NCBI RefSeq assembly: GCF_014860165.1 | Contig: NZ_JACZKG010000070.1 | Location: 1 to 64,000 of the forward strand | DNA: 64,000 nt | Direction: 5' to 3' | DNA from: Devosia sp. | GTDB lineage: Bacteria > Pseudomonadota > Alphaproteobacteria > Rhizobiales > Devosiaceae | Shown: positions 28,764-38,267 of the stretch, piece after piece | Layout of the letters: each line of letters opens with the position of its first letter | How positions within the stretch are numbered: the first letter of the stretch is position 1 | The notes under the pieces: model-generated | What the model saw: only the letters and a program-made list of their open reading frames with translations | Databases searched by the model: none | What the model was told of the DNA's origin: nothing | Position numbers and translations under genes: made by a program

Positions 28764-29927
28764 CTACAGCCCCTTGCCGCTCGCCACCGCGAACATCGCC
28801 GCCATCACGTCCGACTGCGTTACCATCCCCACAAGGTGTCCCGCCTCATCCACCACTGGCAGGTGGTGCAGCCCGGCATCGGCCATGAAGGGCACGATCT
28901 GCGCGATATGGGTCTCGGGCCGCGCCGCCTTGACCGGGGCGCTCATGATGTCTTCCACCTGGCCCTTGAGCCGCCGATCCGAATTGCTGATCGAGCGCAA
29001 GCGCCAGCCCAGGCCCGACCCCGTCGCCGACATGCCCCAGTCGGCTTTGTCGAGCAGGTCGGTCTGCGTCAGGATGCCGATCACCCGGTTGTCGAGGTCG
29101 ACCACAGGCAGCGCCTTGATGTGATGCTCGCGCAAATGTCGCAGCGCCTCGCGCAGGCCGGTCTTGGGCCCGACCGATTGCACATCGCGGCCCATGATGT
29201 CAGCGCAGGTAACGCCGCCCGAGCGCCGGTCATAGGCGCGGATTTCTGCCCGGTGCAGGATGTCTTCGAGATCATCGGTCGCGACAGGCAGCACCAGGTC
29301 ATACTGCGCCAGCACGGCGCTGATATCGTCCTGCGTCACGCCCAGCCTGCCCATCGGCAGCGGATCGGCGGTGCGGTGCGGATTGCCGGGCACCGGCGCC
29401 AGATGCGGATAGCGGCGGCCGGTGAGATTGTTGAACAGCAGCGCCGCCAGCAGCAGCAGCACCGAATTGACCAGCACCGGCCACACCACGAAGCCATAGC
29501 CGGCCGACTGGATAGCCGGCCCGCCCAGCACCGCCGTCAGCGCCACTGCGCCACTCGGCGGATGCAGGCACCGCAGCGCCATCATGACAGCGATGGCAAG
29601 GCCCGCCGCCAGCGCGGCCGCCAGCATCGGCTCGCCGACATAGCGGGCGCAGGTCACCCCGATCAGCGCCGCGATCGTATTGCCGCCAATAATCGACCAG
29701 GGTTGCGCCAGCGGGCTCGTCGGCACCGCGAACAGCAGCACGGCCGACGCCCCCATCGGCGCGATCAGCAGTGGCACGTCGCTTGTGCCCCCCAGCGCCA
29801 GCCCCGCCACCGCCCCGGTGACCAGGATGCCGATCAGCGCCCCGATCGACGCACGCAGCCGCTCGCCCAGGCTGACAGGCGCCAGGCCGGGCACGAAGCG
29901 CTTGATGAAGGGAAGAACCGCGGACAT
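28764..29927 (-). CDS. HPP family membrane protein with two CBS domains
   Basis: A 387-residue protein. Residues 1-190 form an HPP domain with four to five membrane segments: LLIAPMGASAVLLFAVPTSP and MMALRCLHPPSGAVAL, the latter carrying the HPP tripeptide that names the family. The C-terminal half is a CBS pair (GLREALRHLREHHIKALPVV, then DAGLHHLPVVDEAGHLVG) that probably binds an adenine nucleotide. HPP proteins have been linked to nitrite transport in plastids. The open frame extends far upstream, but residues there are only a shadow of the hydrolase gene; MSAVLPFIKRF is taken as the start. Confidence 0.88.
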   Translation of the reverse strand: MSAVLPFIKRFVPGLAPVSLGERLRASIGALIGILVTGAVAGLALGGTSDVPLLIAPMGASAVLLFAVPTSPLAQPWSIIGGNTIAALIGVTCARYVGEPMLAAALAAGLAIAVMMALRCLHPPSGAVALTAVLGGPAIQSAGYGFVVWPVLVNSVLLLLAALLFNNLTGRRYPHLAPVPGNPHRTADPLPMGRLGVTQDDISAVLAQYDLVLPVATDDLEDILHRAEIRAYDRRSGGVTCADIMGRDVQSVGPKTGLREALRHLREHHIKALPVVDLDNRVIGILTQTDLLDKADWGMSATGSGLGWRLRSISNSDRRLKGQVEDIMSAPVKAARPETHIAQIVPFMADAGLHHLPVVDEAGHLVGMVTQSDVMAAMFAVASGKGL

Positions 29928-30080
29928 CGCGTGCGGATGTAACAGGCCGCACGGCGGTCGCCAACTGGTTGCTCGCCCACGGTTTTCCATAATCAACGGC
30001 AAGGCCAGAATATTCTTCCGCCCGCTTGTCGATCCGGTCCGCTTCCGCTCGTCGCCAAGGCATACCCCGAGGAGGTTCCC

Positions 30081-30983
30081 ATGCTCAGACGTACATTCCT
30101 GTCCCTGACCACCGCGCTTCTGCCGCTCCTGGCATTGCCCGTGCATTCCCAGCAACCCACCCAGCCTGCCCAAGGAGCTGCCATGCTGCCCGCCCCGTCC
30201 AAATCCGGTTACGCCCCCGTCAACGGCGTCGAGGTCTACTACGCCGTTTTTGGCGAAGGAGAGCCTCTGGTGCTGCTCCATGGTGGCCTGATGAATATGG
30301 GAATGTTCGGTCCGGTCCTCGCCAAGCTGGCTGAGACTCGCCAGGTCATCGGTGTCGATCTCCAGGCGCATGGCCGCACCCTGCCCTTCGACCGGCCGAT
30401 GACATTCGAGGCCCTCGCCACCGACATTGCCGAGCTCATCGGGTGGCTCGGCTTCGAAAGGGCCGACATCATGGGCTATTCGTTCGGCGGCATCACTGCC
30501 CTGCGCACCGCCATCGATCACCCCGAGGTGGTGGACAAGCTGATCGTGGTCTCGGCGCCCTTCGCCTATTCGGGCTGGCACGACTACAATGCCGAGGGCA
30601 TGCGCCAGATAGGCGCGCACCTGGCCGAGGGCATGATGGGTACGCCGATGTACGAGGCCTACGTTTCCGTCGCGCCCGACCCGGACAACTTTCCCAAGCT
30701 GCTCGAGCAGATGGGCAGCATGATCGGCAAGGACTACGACTGGTCCGCCGAAATCCCCGGCATCACGGCGCCTACCCTGCTGGTAGTCGGCGACTATGAC
30801 GCCGTCCGTATCAGCCACGCCACCGCATTTTTCGAGCTGCTAGGCGGCGGCAAGATCGATGGCGGCTGGGACGGTTCGGGGATGACGCCCAATCGCTTCG
30901 CCGTCATTCCCAGCGTCACCCACTATGCCATCGGCAGCGATTTACGCCTGGCCGAGGCTGCCATCGGGTTCCTCGATCTGTAA
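30081..30983 (+). CDS. Secreted alpha/beta hydrolase
   Basis: A 300-residue hydrolase with a signal peptide of about 24 residues (ending VHSQ). The catalytic Ser lies in the nucleophile elbow MGYSFGGITAL, the oxyanion region in LVLLHGGLMNMG, the acid residue in VVGDYDAVR and the His in SVTHYAIG. GAGGAGG is well spaced ahead of the ATG. The substrate is unknown. It is divergent from the HPP-CBS gene and convergent with the small 31.0 kb gene. Confidence 0.88.
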   Translation: MLRRTFLSLTTALLPLLALPVHSQQPTQPAQGAAMLPAPSKSGYAPVNGVEVYYAVFGEGEPLVLLHGGLMNMGMFGPVLAKLAETRQVIGVDLQAHGRTLPFDRPMTFEALATDIAELIGWLGFERADIMGYSFGGITALRTAIDHPEVVDKLIVVSAPFAYSGWHDYNAEGMRQIGAHLAEGMMGTPMYEAYVSVAPDPDNFPKLLEQMGSMIGKDYDWSAEIPGITAPTLLVVGDYDAVRISHATAFFELLGGGKIDGGWDGSGMTPNRFAVIPSVTHYAIGSDLRLAEAAIGFLDL

Positions 30984-30998
30984 TCCGCCCGCTGGGGC

Positions 30999-31202
30999 TC
31001 AATGCCAGCTCTTGAGCCCCAGCAACTTCTCGCCCAGCAGCGTGAGCTTGGCCGTCGTCGCATGCTTCCTTTCCCATTCCCGCGGATCACCCGGGAAGGC
31101 GTCGCGCTGCGGGTGGTCCAACTCGCGCCACAGCCGGATGTGCTCGGTGCGCTCGGCCACATTGCCCGCGTCGGCCGGGAACATCGAAATATACTGCGCC
31201 AT
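30999..31202 (-). CDS. Hypothetical protein, 67 residues
   Basis: A soluble, charged protein: MAQYISMFPADAGNVAERTE, then REWERKHATTAKLTLLGEKL and a GLKSWH end. I do not recognise it. ATG 31202 has AAGGA about ten bases upstream; a GTG at 31259 that touches the stop of the phosphotriesterase gene would add 19 residues. It is probably co-transcribed with that gene. Confidence 0.55.
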   Translation of the reverse strand: MAQYISMFPADAGNVAERTEHIRLWRELDHPQRDAFPGDPREWERKHATTAKLTLLGEKLLGLKSWH

Positions 31203-31259
31203 CCGCACCCGGTCCTTGGGGTGGTTGGGCCGAGTGTGTCGTCGGGCGCAGTGCCCCAC

Positions 31260-32174
31260 CTACCGCGCAAACGCCTCGAACGGATTGACCTCCGTCAGCT
31301 GCACCATGACAGCCTCACTCACACCCGCTGCCCGCAGCTTGGGCAGCACGCTGTCCACCAGATGCGTATAGGGCCGTGGCTCGCCACCACCGGGCTTGGC
31401 CGGGTCGAACCAGCCCATGTCGTGGCTCAGCAACAATTGCCCGCCCAGCCCAGCTTCCAGCGCCTTGAGGATCAGCGGCACGCTCTCCTCGTCCGGCACC
31501 CAGCCAAGATTGTCATATTCGATCCAGGCGCCACGCGCCGCGACGGCCTTGTGCATCTCGAAATCCGGCTCGGCCTGGGTATGGATCGAGATGAACCGGC
31601 TGGCCGTGTAGCCCTCCGCCTCGATGATATCGAGCTGGTCCATCACCACGCGCCCCTTGATCGTATGCGAGCCGATGACCGCCCCCGTCGCCTTGGCGGC
31701 GCGAGCGGCGGCGCGCAGGATGCGGGCCTCGATCGGGGTAATGCCGTCATCGCCGGCGCTGATCTTGATCCAGGCGGCCTTGACACCCGTATTGCCGACG
31801 CCCTGGGTGAGATCGCGCAGCATCGCCGCCTCGAGCTCGGCTTCGCTGGCTGTGCTCACCCATTCCGGAATCCATGGCTCGCGATAATTGCCCGTGGGTA
31901 CCACGATGGGGAAATTGGTCGCCTTCGACACGGCCAGGTCGAGATCCACGCGCAACCCTACGCCACCGGTCGAACACTCGACCAAAGCCGTGATCCCCTG
32001 CGCCTTGATCGCCTCGATCTGCGGTGCCATCAGCGCCACGACGTCGGCCGCCTCGGCCTGGGCATAGCCCGGCTGGTCGGGTGTGCGCAGGTCGACAAAG
32101 ACATGCTCGTGCGGCAGGATTTTGCCCAGTTGGGCCTTGGTCAGTGGCCCAAGCGTGGTGAAAAGCTGCTTCAT
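31260..32174 (-). CDS. Phosphotriesterase-family metal-dependent hydrolase
   Basis: A 304-residue TIM-barrel amidohydrolase. The metal ligands are visible: the HxH in ILPHEHVF, the Lys in AAWIKISAG that is carbamylated in relatives, His in GSHTIKG and in SIHTQAEPDF, and Asp in LLSHDMGWFDP. Relatives hydrolyse phosphotriesters or lactones, and many members of unknown specificity exist. No clear ribosome-binding site. It starts 130 bases away from the divergent SLC13 gene. Confidence 0.88.
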   Translation of the reverse strand: MKQLFTTLGPLTKAQLGKILPHEHVFVDLRTPDQPGYAQAEAADVVALMAPQIEAIKAQGITALVECSTGGVGLRVDLDLAVSKATNFPIVVPTGNYREPWIPEWVSTASEAELEAAMLRDLTQGVGNTGVKAAWIKISAGDDGITPIEARILRAAARAAKATGAVIGSHTIKGRVVMDQLDIIEAEGYTASRFISIHTQAEPDFEMHKAVAARGAWIEYDNLGWVPDEESVPLILKALEAGLGGQLLLSHDMGWFDPAKPGGGEPRPYTHLVDSVLPKLRAAGVSEAVMVQLTEVNPFEAFAR

Positions 32175-32304
32175 CCGGACTCCTCCGCCATTCGGCGCAA
32201 TTGGGTTGGGTTTCGCATCTAATACTGCAATGGGACGATTTTGGCACTTGCAGACGCGCCCCGATCTGCGGTGTGTTGCGCTGGCCGCTATCGGTGGAGC
32301 CCCA

Positions 32305-34074
32305 ATGACCCTGCCTCAAGTGTTCGTCTTCCTGACCATCGGGCTCATGATGCTGGCCTTTGTCTGGGGGCGCTGGCGTTATGATGTCGTGGCCGTCGCC
32401 GCACTGATCGCCGCCATGGCGTTGGGCATTGTGCCACCGTCCGAGGCTTTCAGCGGCTTCTCCGACGATATCGTCATCATTGTCGGCAGTGCGCTGGTGG
32501 TCAGCGCTGCAGTCTCCTATTCCGGCATCATGGAGGTCGCCGTCCGGCGCTTTGCCCCCGGAATCAGCTCGCCCCGGGCCCAGCTCATCCTGCTGGTCGT
32601 GGTCGTGACCGTGCTCAGCGCCTTCATCAAGAATATCGGCGCACTCGCCATCATGATGCCGATCGCCTTCCAGATGGCGCGCAAATCCAGTGTGTCGCCG
32701 TCGCTATTCCTCATGCCCATGTCGTTCGGCTCGCTGCTCGGCGGGCTGATGACCCAGATCGGTACCTCGCCCAACATCATCGTCTCCCGCATTCGCGAGG
32801 AGATGACCGGCCAGCCCTTCACCATGTTCGACTATACGCCCACCGGCCTGGCACTTTCGGTGGTCGGGGTGATCTTCCTCAGCCTCTGCTATCGCCTGCT
32901 GCCCGAGCGCCAGCGGCAGGGCATCGGCATGGACAGCGCCATCGAGATCAAGAACTACACGACCGAAGCCCGCGTAGCCGAGGAATCCCCCGCCATCGGC
33001 AGGACTGTGGCCGAGATCCAGCGCAATGCCGACGGACGCGCCATGATCATCCGCATCCTCGGCGCCTCCGGCCAACGCCGCACGCCCCTGCCCGACATGA
33101 AGCTGCGGCTCGGCGACATCCTGGTCATCGAGGGCGCCGCCGATGCGCTGGACAATATGGTGACCCAGTCCGGCCTGGTTTTTTCCGAGCGGCGCGGCGC
33201 CGCCACCAAGGATGCGGCCCATATGGGCACCATCGAGGCGGTGATCGGGGAAAGTTCGGCGCTGATCGGGGCGACAGCGCAGGAGCTGACCCTGTTCGAC
33301 CGCACCGGGCTCAATCTGCTCGCGGTCAGTCGGCGCGACCAGCGCTTCACCGAGCGGCTGGGGCAGATCCGCTTCCAGAACGGCGACGTCATCCTGCTGC
33401 AGGGGCATATGGGGCGGCTGCCCGAACTGCTGCGCGAGTGGGATTGCCTGCCACTGGTCGAGCGTGGCCTGCGCCTGGGCAGTGTCCGCAACGGTCTCGT
33501 CCCTCTGGCCATCCTGCTGGTCGCCATGGCGGCGACCGCCTTCGGCGTCGTTCCAGTGGCGCCGGCCTTCTTCACTGCCGCCGTCGCCATGGTGCTGAGC
33601 CGCTCGATCCCGCTGCGGGACGTCTATTCCGCCCTCGATGCACCGATCCTGATCATGCTGGCCTGCCTGATTCCCGTTTCGGATTCGCTGCGCAGTTCGG
33701 GCGGCACCGATCTCATCGCCAACTGGCTTTCGGCCACCGCCAGCACCCTGCCCGACTGGGGCGCCCTGGCCCTCATCATGGTGGCGACCATGGCGGTCAC
33801 CCCCTTCCTCAACAATGCCGCCACCGTGCTGGTCATGGCCCCCATCGCCGCGACTTTCGCCACCAGCCTGGGCTATGCTCCCGAAGCCTTCCTGCTCGCC
33901 GTGGCCATCGGCGCCGGTTGCGACTTCCTTACCCCCATCGGCCACCAGTGCAACACCCTGGTCATGGGCCCGGGCGGCTACAAGTTCGGCGACTATTGGC
34001 GGCTCGGCGCGCCCCTCTCGATCCTGGTCGTACTGGTCGCCGTGCCTGTGCTCATGCTGGTCTGGCCGTTCTGA
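32305..34074 (+). CDS. SLC13-type permease with embedded TrkA-C domains
   Basis: A 589-residue divalent-anion:Na+ symporter-type permease. The N-terminal membrane half contains MSFGSLLGGLMTQIGTSPNI, the SNT-type signature; the C-terminal half repeats it (FLNNAATVLVMAPIAATFA, then FLTPIGHQCNTLVMGPGG). Between them (about residues 205-380) are two soluble TrkA-C/RCK-C modules (LPDMKLRLGDILVIEGAADAL and RFQNGDVILLQGH), a common layout in bacterial SLC13 proteins. ATG 32305 has GGTGGAG six bases upstream. The transported ion is not known; sulfate or dicarboxylate is possible. Confidence 0.9.
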   Translation: MTLPQVFVFLTIGLMMLAFVWGRWRYDVVAVAALIAAMALGIVPPSEAFSGFSDDIVIIVGSALVVSAAVSYSGIMEVAVRRFAPGISSPRAQLILLVVVVTVLSAFIKNIGALAIMMPIAFQMARKSSVSPSLFLMPMSFGSLLGGLMTQIGTSPNIIVSRIREEMTGQPFTMFDYTPTGLALSVVGVIFLSLCYRLLPERQRQGIGMDSAIEIKNYTTEARVAEESPAIGRTVAEIQRNADGRAMIIRILGASGQRRTPLPDMKLRLGDILVIEGAADALDNMVTQSGLVFSERRGAATKDAAHMGTIEAVIGESSALIGATAQELTLFDRTGLNLLAVSRRDQRFTERLGQIRFQNGDVILLQGHMGRLPELLREWDCLPLVERGLRLGSVRNGLVPLAILLVAMAATAFGVVPVAPAFFTAAVAMVLSRSIPLRDVYSALDAPILIMLACLIPVSDSLRSSGGTDLIANWLSATASTLPDWGALALIMVATMAVTPFLNNAATVLVMAPIAATFATSLGYAPEAFLLAVAIGAGCDFLTPIGHQCNTLVMGPGGYKFGDYWRLGAPLSILVVLVAVPVLMLVWPF

Positions 34075-34141
34075 CTACTGACCGCGCCGAATCTGCAGTA
34101 GACCACATGGCGAGCCTGCCCAACCACGAGGTCGTGCCGCC

Positions 34142-34990
34142 ATGCACACCACCCACACCATCCCGCTGCCCGGCCGCGCGCCGCTGATCCTCGGCCAGAC
34201 GCCTCTGGTCATGGGCATCCTCAACGTCACCCCCGACAGCTTCTCCGATGGCGGCCAGCACAACCTGCTCGACAGCGCCCTGGCCCATGCGCGGCAGATG
34301 ATCGCCGAAGGCGCCGATATCATCGATGTCGGTGGCGAAAGCACCCGGCCGGGCTCGGAACCGGTGGGCGTGCAGGAGGAACTGGATCGCGTCATGCCCG
34401 TCATCGACGCACTGGTCGCTGACGGCATCGGCGTGCCCCTCTCCATCGACACCTACAAGCCCCTGGTGGCCGACCAGGCCATCCAGGCCGGCGCCACCAT
34501 CATCAACGACGTCCACGGCCTGCAGGGCGCCCCGCAAATGGCCGAGGTCGCCGCCCTGCACGACGTGCCGGTCATCGCGATGCACTGGCAGAAGGATCGC
34601 GACACGACCCGGCCGCTGTTCGACGACATGCAGGACTACTTCACGCACAGCATCGCGCTGGCGGAACGGGCCGGCATGGGCCGCGACGGGCTGATCCTCG
34701 ACCCCGGCTTTGGCTTCGGCAAGTCGCTTGCGGAAAACTACCAGCTTCTTGCAGGCTTTCTTGCGGCATGCCCGCAGCAATTTCCGATCCTGATTGGCAC
34801 CTCCCGCAAGTCGATGATCGGGAAGCTGCTCGACAATACGCCCGACCAGCGCCTGGCGGGGACGATCGCAACCACTGTGCTCGGCTATATCAATGGCGGT
34901 CACATCTTCCGGGTGCACGATGTCAGGGCGAACCGCGACGCCCTTCGCGTGGCGCAAGCGACGCTGTATGGTCCGCCCGCGGGCCTATAG
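34142..34990 (+). CDS. folP: Dihydropteroate synthase
   Basis: Condenses p-aminobenzoate with dihydropterin pyrophosphate in folate synthesis; the target of sulfonamides. The 282 residues have MGILNVTPDSFSDGG near the start, DIIDVGGESTRPGSEPV, and LILDPGFGFGKSLAENY followed by GTSRKSMIG. It is the first gene of the folate cluster folP-folB-folK, 28 bases ahead of folB. Confidence 0.97.
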   Translation: MHTTHTIPLPGRAPLILGQTPLVMGILNVTPDSFSDGGQHNLLDSALAHARQMIAEGADIIDVGGESTRPGSEPVGVQEELDRVMPVIDALVADGIGVPLSIDTYKPLVADQAIQAGATIINDVHGLQGAPQMAEVAALHDVPVIAMHWQKDRDTTRPLFDDMQDYFTHSIALAERAGMGRDGLILDPGFGFGKSLAENYQLLAGFLAACPQQFPILIGTSRKSMIGKLLDNTPDQRLAGTIATTVLGYINGGHIFRVHDVRANRDALRVAQATLYGPPAGL

Positions 34991-35017
34991 GCTCCGCCTG
35001 CAGAACGGGGATAGCAG

Positions 35018-35404
35018 ATGAGCCAAGGCTTCACGGGCGACCGTATCATCCTGAAAGATCTGGGTTTTTATGGCTATCACGGCGTCTTCGCCGAGGAGGC
35101 CAAGCTAGGCCAGCGATTCTTCATCGATCTGGAACTGGGTGTCGACCTGTCGGGCCCCGCCACCACCGATCGCCTCAGCACCGGCATATCCTATGCGGAA
35201 ATCTATGACGTGGTGAAATCCGCCTTCGAGACCCGTCGCATGAAGCTGCTCGAAGCCGTGGCGCAGAACATCGTCGACGCAATCTTCGAGGCATTTCAGA
35301 CTGTTAACTGGGTCGTCATCCGCGTTCGCAAGCCGGAAGCGCCCATTGCCATGGTCCGCGGCGAAGCGGCGATTGAACTGCACCGCGAGCGGAAAACGCA
35401 ATGA
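35018..35404 (+). CDS. folB: Dihydroneopterin aldolase
   Basis: Cleaves dihydroneopterin to 6-hydroxymethyl-dihydropterin and glycolaldehyde. At 128 residues it is the usual size. LKDLGFYGYHGVFAEEAKLG carries the active-site Tyr and Glu, and the TRRMKLLEAVAQNI segment and the C-terminal VRKPEAPI follow, with the conserved Lys. Its stop overlaps the folK start by four bases (ATGA). Confidence 0.96.
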   Translation: MSQGFTGDRIILKDLGFYGYHGVFAEEAKLGQRFFIDLELGVDLSGPATTDRLSTGISYAEIYDVVKSAFETRRMKLLEAVAQNIVDAIFEAFQTVNWVVIRVRKPEAPIAMVRGEAAIELHRERKTQ

Positions 35405-35847
35405 GCTCAAAGGCCTGGCTGAGCCTCGGCGCCAATCTGGGTGATCCGCCGGCGCAACTCGCCGATGCGGTCCGGCGCATCGCCGCACACCCCCAGATCA
35501 CCATAATCGCCCAATCCAGCGTGCTCAGCACCGAGCCATGGGGCAAGACCGACCAGCCGGACTTCGCCAACATGGCCATCGGCATCGATACAACGCTCAA
35601 GCCTATGGAATTGCTGGATGTTCTGCTCGGCATCGAAGTGGCCATGGGCCGCGTGCGCGAAGAGGTCTGGGGGCCGCGGCTGATCGATATCGACATCATC
35701 GCCTACGACCAGTTCGAAATCCGGACACCTCGCCTGACCCTGCCGCACCCCTATGCGCATGAGCGCAGCTTCGTGCTGGTCCCCTTGGGCGAAATCGCCC
35801 CCGAGGTCAACGACTGGGTCAAGGCGACAGCGGCCAAGCCGCGCTAG
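35401..35847 (+). CDS. folK: HPPK (hydroxymethyl-dihydropterin pyrophosphokinase)
   Basis: Adds pyrophosphate from ATP to 6-hydroxymethyl-7,8-dihydropterin, providing the FolP substrate. The 148 residues are slightly short but complete. Diagnostic parts are LSLGANLGDPPAQL, the Mg-binding WGPRLIDIDIIAYD, and LPHPYAHERSFVLVPL. Translationally coupled to folB. Its stop overlaps that of the convergent ATP12-like gene by four bases. Confidence 0.97.
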   Translation: MSSKAWLSLGANLGDPPAQLADAVRRIAAHPQITIIAQSSVLSTEPWGKTDQPDFANMAIGIDTTLKPMELLDVLLGIEVAMGRVREEVWGPRLIDIDIIAYDQFEIRTPRLTLPHPYAHERSFVLVPLGEIAPEVNDWVKATAAKPR

Positions 35848-36623
35848 GCGCGCATCGCGTCCAGCACCGCCACGGCGGTATCGAACTCGACCCGGCGCTT
35901 GACACGGCGCTCGGCGGCCTCATCGTCCTCGCCCCAGTGGCTGATCTGGTAATCCTCGTCGACATGCGCCGCCTGCCACACCTGGTCGGGTGAAAACAGT
36001 TTGTGCCAGAGGCCCATGGCCAGAAGACCTGAACCGGTCAGTCCGGTGATCGACACCAGCGCGGTCAACACGAACAGGTTTTCTCCCACCAGCGCCTCCG
36101 CCAGGCGGTCGAGCGTCGCCTTGGGCTGCGACTGGTGGATGATGCCCATTGTCGGCTGAAAGCTGACGCCGAAATGGCGGGCAATGGCGGTCAGCGCCTT
36201 GTCCCAGGCCAGTTCCTGCTCCGAAACCAGTTCCCGCGGGCTTTCGGCGCGATAGAGCATCAGATCGCTGGCGGCGAATTTGACGACTTCCTCGCGGAAG
36301 GCCGGAATCATCTCCTCGCCGCTCTCAATGGCCGAATTGATGAGCCGAACCATGGGCATGGTGGCCGGGTCGATGAACTCGCCCTGAGCCGCCCATTCCT
36401 CGGCCATGGCGGTGGCAATGGCCGCGGCGGGCACGAGCACCGGCAGCTTCCGCCCCGGCGTGCGCACAGGCCTACCATCGAGCGTGACGACGAAGCCGCC
36501 ATCGATCGGACCCGCCGCGACTTCCTTGTAGAAGCGCTTGGGCAGTTCAACCCTGTTAAGGTGCTGGGCGCGGCCATAGCCATCGTCGCGATGTTGGTGG
36601 GCGTCCTCGAGCTGATCACGCAT
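35844..36623 (-). CDS. ATP12-family F1-ATPase assembly chaperone
   Basis: A 259-residue homologue of mitochondrial Atp12, which binds the free F1 alpha subunit before assembly. The family is restricted to alphaproteobacteria and mitochondria. Diagnostic parts are RFYKEVAAGPIDGGFVVTLD, the GRPVRTPGRKLPVL stretch, and SDLMLYRAESPRELV. It begins inside the end of the HAD phosphatase gene (eight-base overlap), the last gene of the crcB-rluA-gph operon. Confidence 0.93.
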   Translation of the reverse strand: MRDQLEDAHQHRDDGYGRAQHLNRVELPKRFYKEVAAGPIDGGFVVTLDGRPVRTPGRKLPVLVPAAAIATAMAEEWAAQGEFIDPATMPMVRLINSAIESGEEMIPAFREEVVKFAASDLMLYRAESPRELVSEQELAWDKALTAIARHFGVSFQPTMGIIHQSQPKATLDRLAEALVGENLFVLTALVSITGLTGSGLLAMGLWHKLFSPDQVWQAAHVDEDYQISHWGEDDEAAERRVKRRVEFDTAVAVLDAMRA

Positions 36624-37284
36624 GGGTCTTTTCTTCCAGCAATTGGTCGATGCGATCATAGAGCGCATTGAAGCGGTCGACAGTGGCCGTGGCCCCGGCG
36701 GCCACGAGTGCCGCCACCGGTTGCAGGCCCCAGGCCACGCCGATGGATCGCACCCCGGCAGCATTGGCCATCTGGATGTCGAACACCGCGTCGCCGATCA
36801 TCACCGTCTCGCCTGGCCCGACGCCGCACTCGTCCATGGCAGAATGGAGCATGCCTGGATGGGGTTTGGACGGATTGTCATCCGGCGTCTGCAGGCTCGT
36901 GAAATAGTGGGCCATGTCGTTCTGCGCCAGGGTCTTGTCCAGCCCTGCCCGCCCCTTGCCGGTCGCCACGGCAAGCTGCATTCCCGGCCGCGCCTTGAGC
37001 CGATCCAGCAGCGCCCGCGCGCCATCGAACATGGGCATCTGGCCCGGCAGGGAGGCCGCGGCGGCGGCCCGGTAAGCGTCGAACAGCGCCGAGATCACCT
37101 CCGGATCGTCGCTGCCGGATACGGCGCTGAGGTAGATCGGCAGCGACAGGCCGACATTGGCCCGGATCACCTGTTCGGACGGCGCCGCCAGGCCAACAGC
37201 GGCAAAGGCCTTGAAGACCCGCGCCGTGATCTCGGCGCCACTATCGATCAGCGTGCCGTCCATGTCGAAAACGACCAGGCTCAC
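36616..37284 (-). CDS. HAD-family phosphatase (Gph-like)
   Basis: A 222-residue hydrolase of the phosphoglycolate-phosphatase type. The HAD motifs are VVFDMDGTLIDSG (two Asp nucleophile motif), VATGKGRAGLDK (motif II/III) and MIGDAVFDIQMA (motif IV). A helical cap lies between the first two. The substrate in this operon position (after a pseudouridine synthase) is unknown. It overlaps both neighbours. Confidence 0.9.
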   Translation of the reverse strand: MSLVVFDMDGTLIDSGAEITARVFKAFAAVGLAAPSEQVIRANVGLSLPIYLSAVSGSDDPEVISALFDAYRAAAAASLPGQMPMFDGARALLDRLKARPGMQLAVATGKGRAGLDKTLAQNDMAHYFTSLQTPDDNPSKPHPGMLHSAMDECGVGPGETVMIGDAVFDIQMANAAGVRSIGVAWGLQPVAALVAAGATATVDRFNALYDRIDQLLEEKTHA

Positions 37285-38267
37285 GCGCCATCCTCCGGGT
37301 CGCCGCTGACATCGTAACGATCGGGGTCGAAGCCCAGCGTTTCAAAGCTCGCCCGCATATGCGGCGGCAAGGGCGCCGAGATATCGAGGCGCTTACCGTT
37401 GCGCAGCGGAATGGCGATGCGGCGGGCATGCAGGTGCAGGCCCTCGCTGAGGCCCGGAGCGCCCTGCCAGTTCTCGATATTGAAATAGCGCGGATCGCCG
37501 ATAATCGGCGTGCCGAGCTGGGCCATATGCACGCGCAACTGGTGGGTGCGGCCGGTGACGGGCTTGAGCGTGACCCAGGCGAAGCGCTTGCTGGCCGTGT
37601 CGGTGGTCGAATAGTAGCTCATTGAGTGCTGGGCGCCCGGGGTGCCATTCTTGACCACCACCATCTGCTCGCCGTCTTCCGTGCTCTGGCGCGCCAGGAA
37701 GCAGGAGATTTCGCCCTGCTGCGGATGCGGGTTGCCGGCGACCACCGCCCAGTAGATCTTGCGGGCCGAGCGAGAGCGGAACACGTTGCCAAAATGGCTC
37801 GCCGCCTGCTTGGTCTTTGCGACGACGAGGCAGCCAGATGTGTCGCGGTCGAGGCGATGCACCAGGCGCGGCGCCTCGCCCTTCTTGTTGGGCAGGCTTT
37901 TCAGCATGCCGTCGAGATGGCGCTTGGTGCCGCTGCCGCCCTGCACAGCCAGGCCATGGGGCTTGTTGAAGACATAGATGTCGTCGTCCTCGTAGAGGAT
38001 GAGGTCGCGCAGGAACTGGGCATCGGCCTCGTTGAGCTTGACCGGCTTGACCACATCCGGATCGTCGATCGGCGGGATGCGCACCGTCTGGCCACCAACC
38101 AGCCGCGTGCTCGTGGTCACCTTCGCCTTATCGACCTTGACCTCGCCATTGCGGATGAGCTTTTGCAGGCGTCCGAAGCCGAGCTGGGGGAAATGGGTGG
38201 CGAACCAGCGATCCAGACGCATCCCGTCTTCGTCGTCATTCACCTGCCGCTGTTGAACGCCACTCAT
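37281..38267 (-). CDS. RluA-family 23S rRNA pseudouridine synthase (RluC-like)
   Basis: A 328-residue enzyme with an N-terminal S4 RNA-binding domain (MRLDRWFATHFPQLGFGRLQ) and a catalytic domain carrying RLVHRLDRDTSGCLVVAKT with the active-site Asp. The C-terminal GRTHQLRVHMAQLGTPIIGD is also conserved. By homology it modifies 23S rRNA, probably at the RluC positions. The start MSGVQQRQV overlaps the crcB stop by four bases; the frame stays open upstream only as a shadow of crcB. Confidence 0.93.
   Translation of the reverse strand: MSGVQQRQVNDDEDGMRLDRWFATHFPQLGFGRLQKLIRNGEVKVDKAKVTTSTRLVGGQTVRIPPIDDPDVVKPVKLNEADAQFLRDLILYEDDDIYVFNKPHGLAVQGGSGTKRHLDGMLKSLPNKKGEAPRLVHRLDRDTSGCLVVAKTKQAASHFGNVFRSRSARKIYWAVVAGNPHPQQGEISCFLARQSTEDGEQMVVVKNGTPGAQHSMSYYSTTDTASKRFAWVTLKPVTGRTHQLRVHMAQLGTPIIGDPRYFNIENWQGAPGLSEGLHLHARRIAIPLRNGKRLDISAPLPPHMRASFETLGFDPDRYDVSGDPEDGA

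Noticed and set aside
28764-30818. A 684-codon minus-strand frame that would extend the HPP-CBS protein
   Set aside because: The upstream 297 codons are a shadow of the secreted hydrolase on the other strand; family homology begins at MSAVLPFIK.
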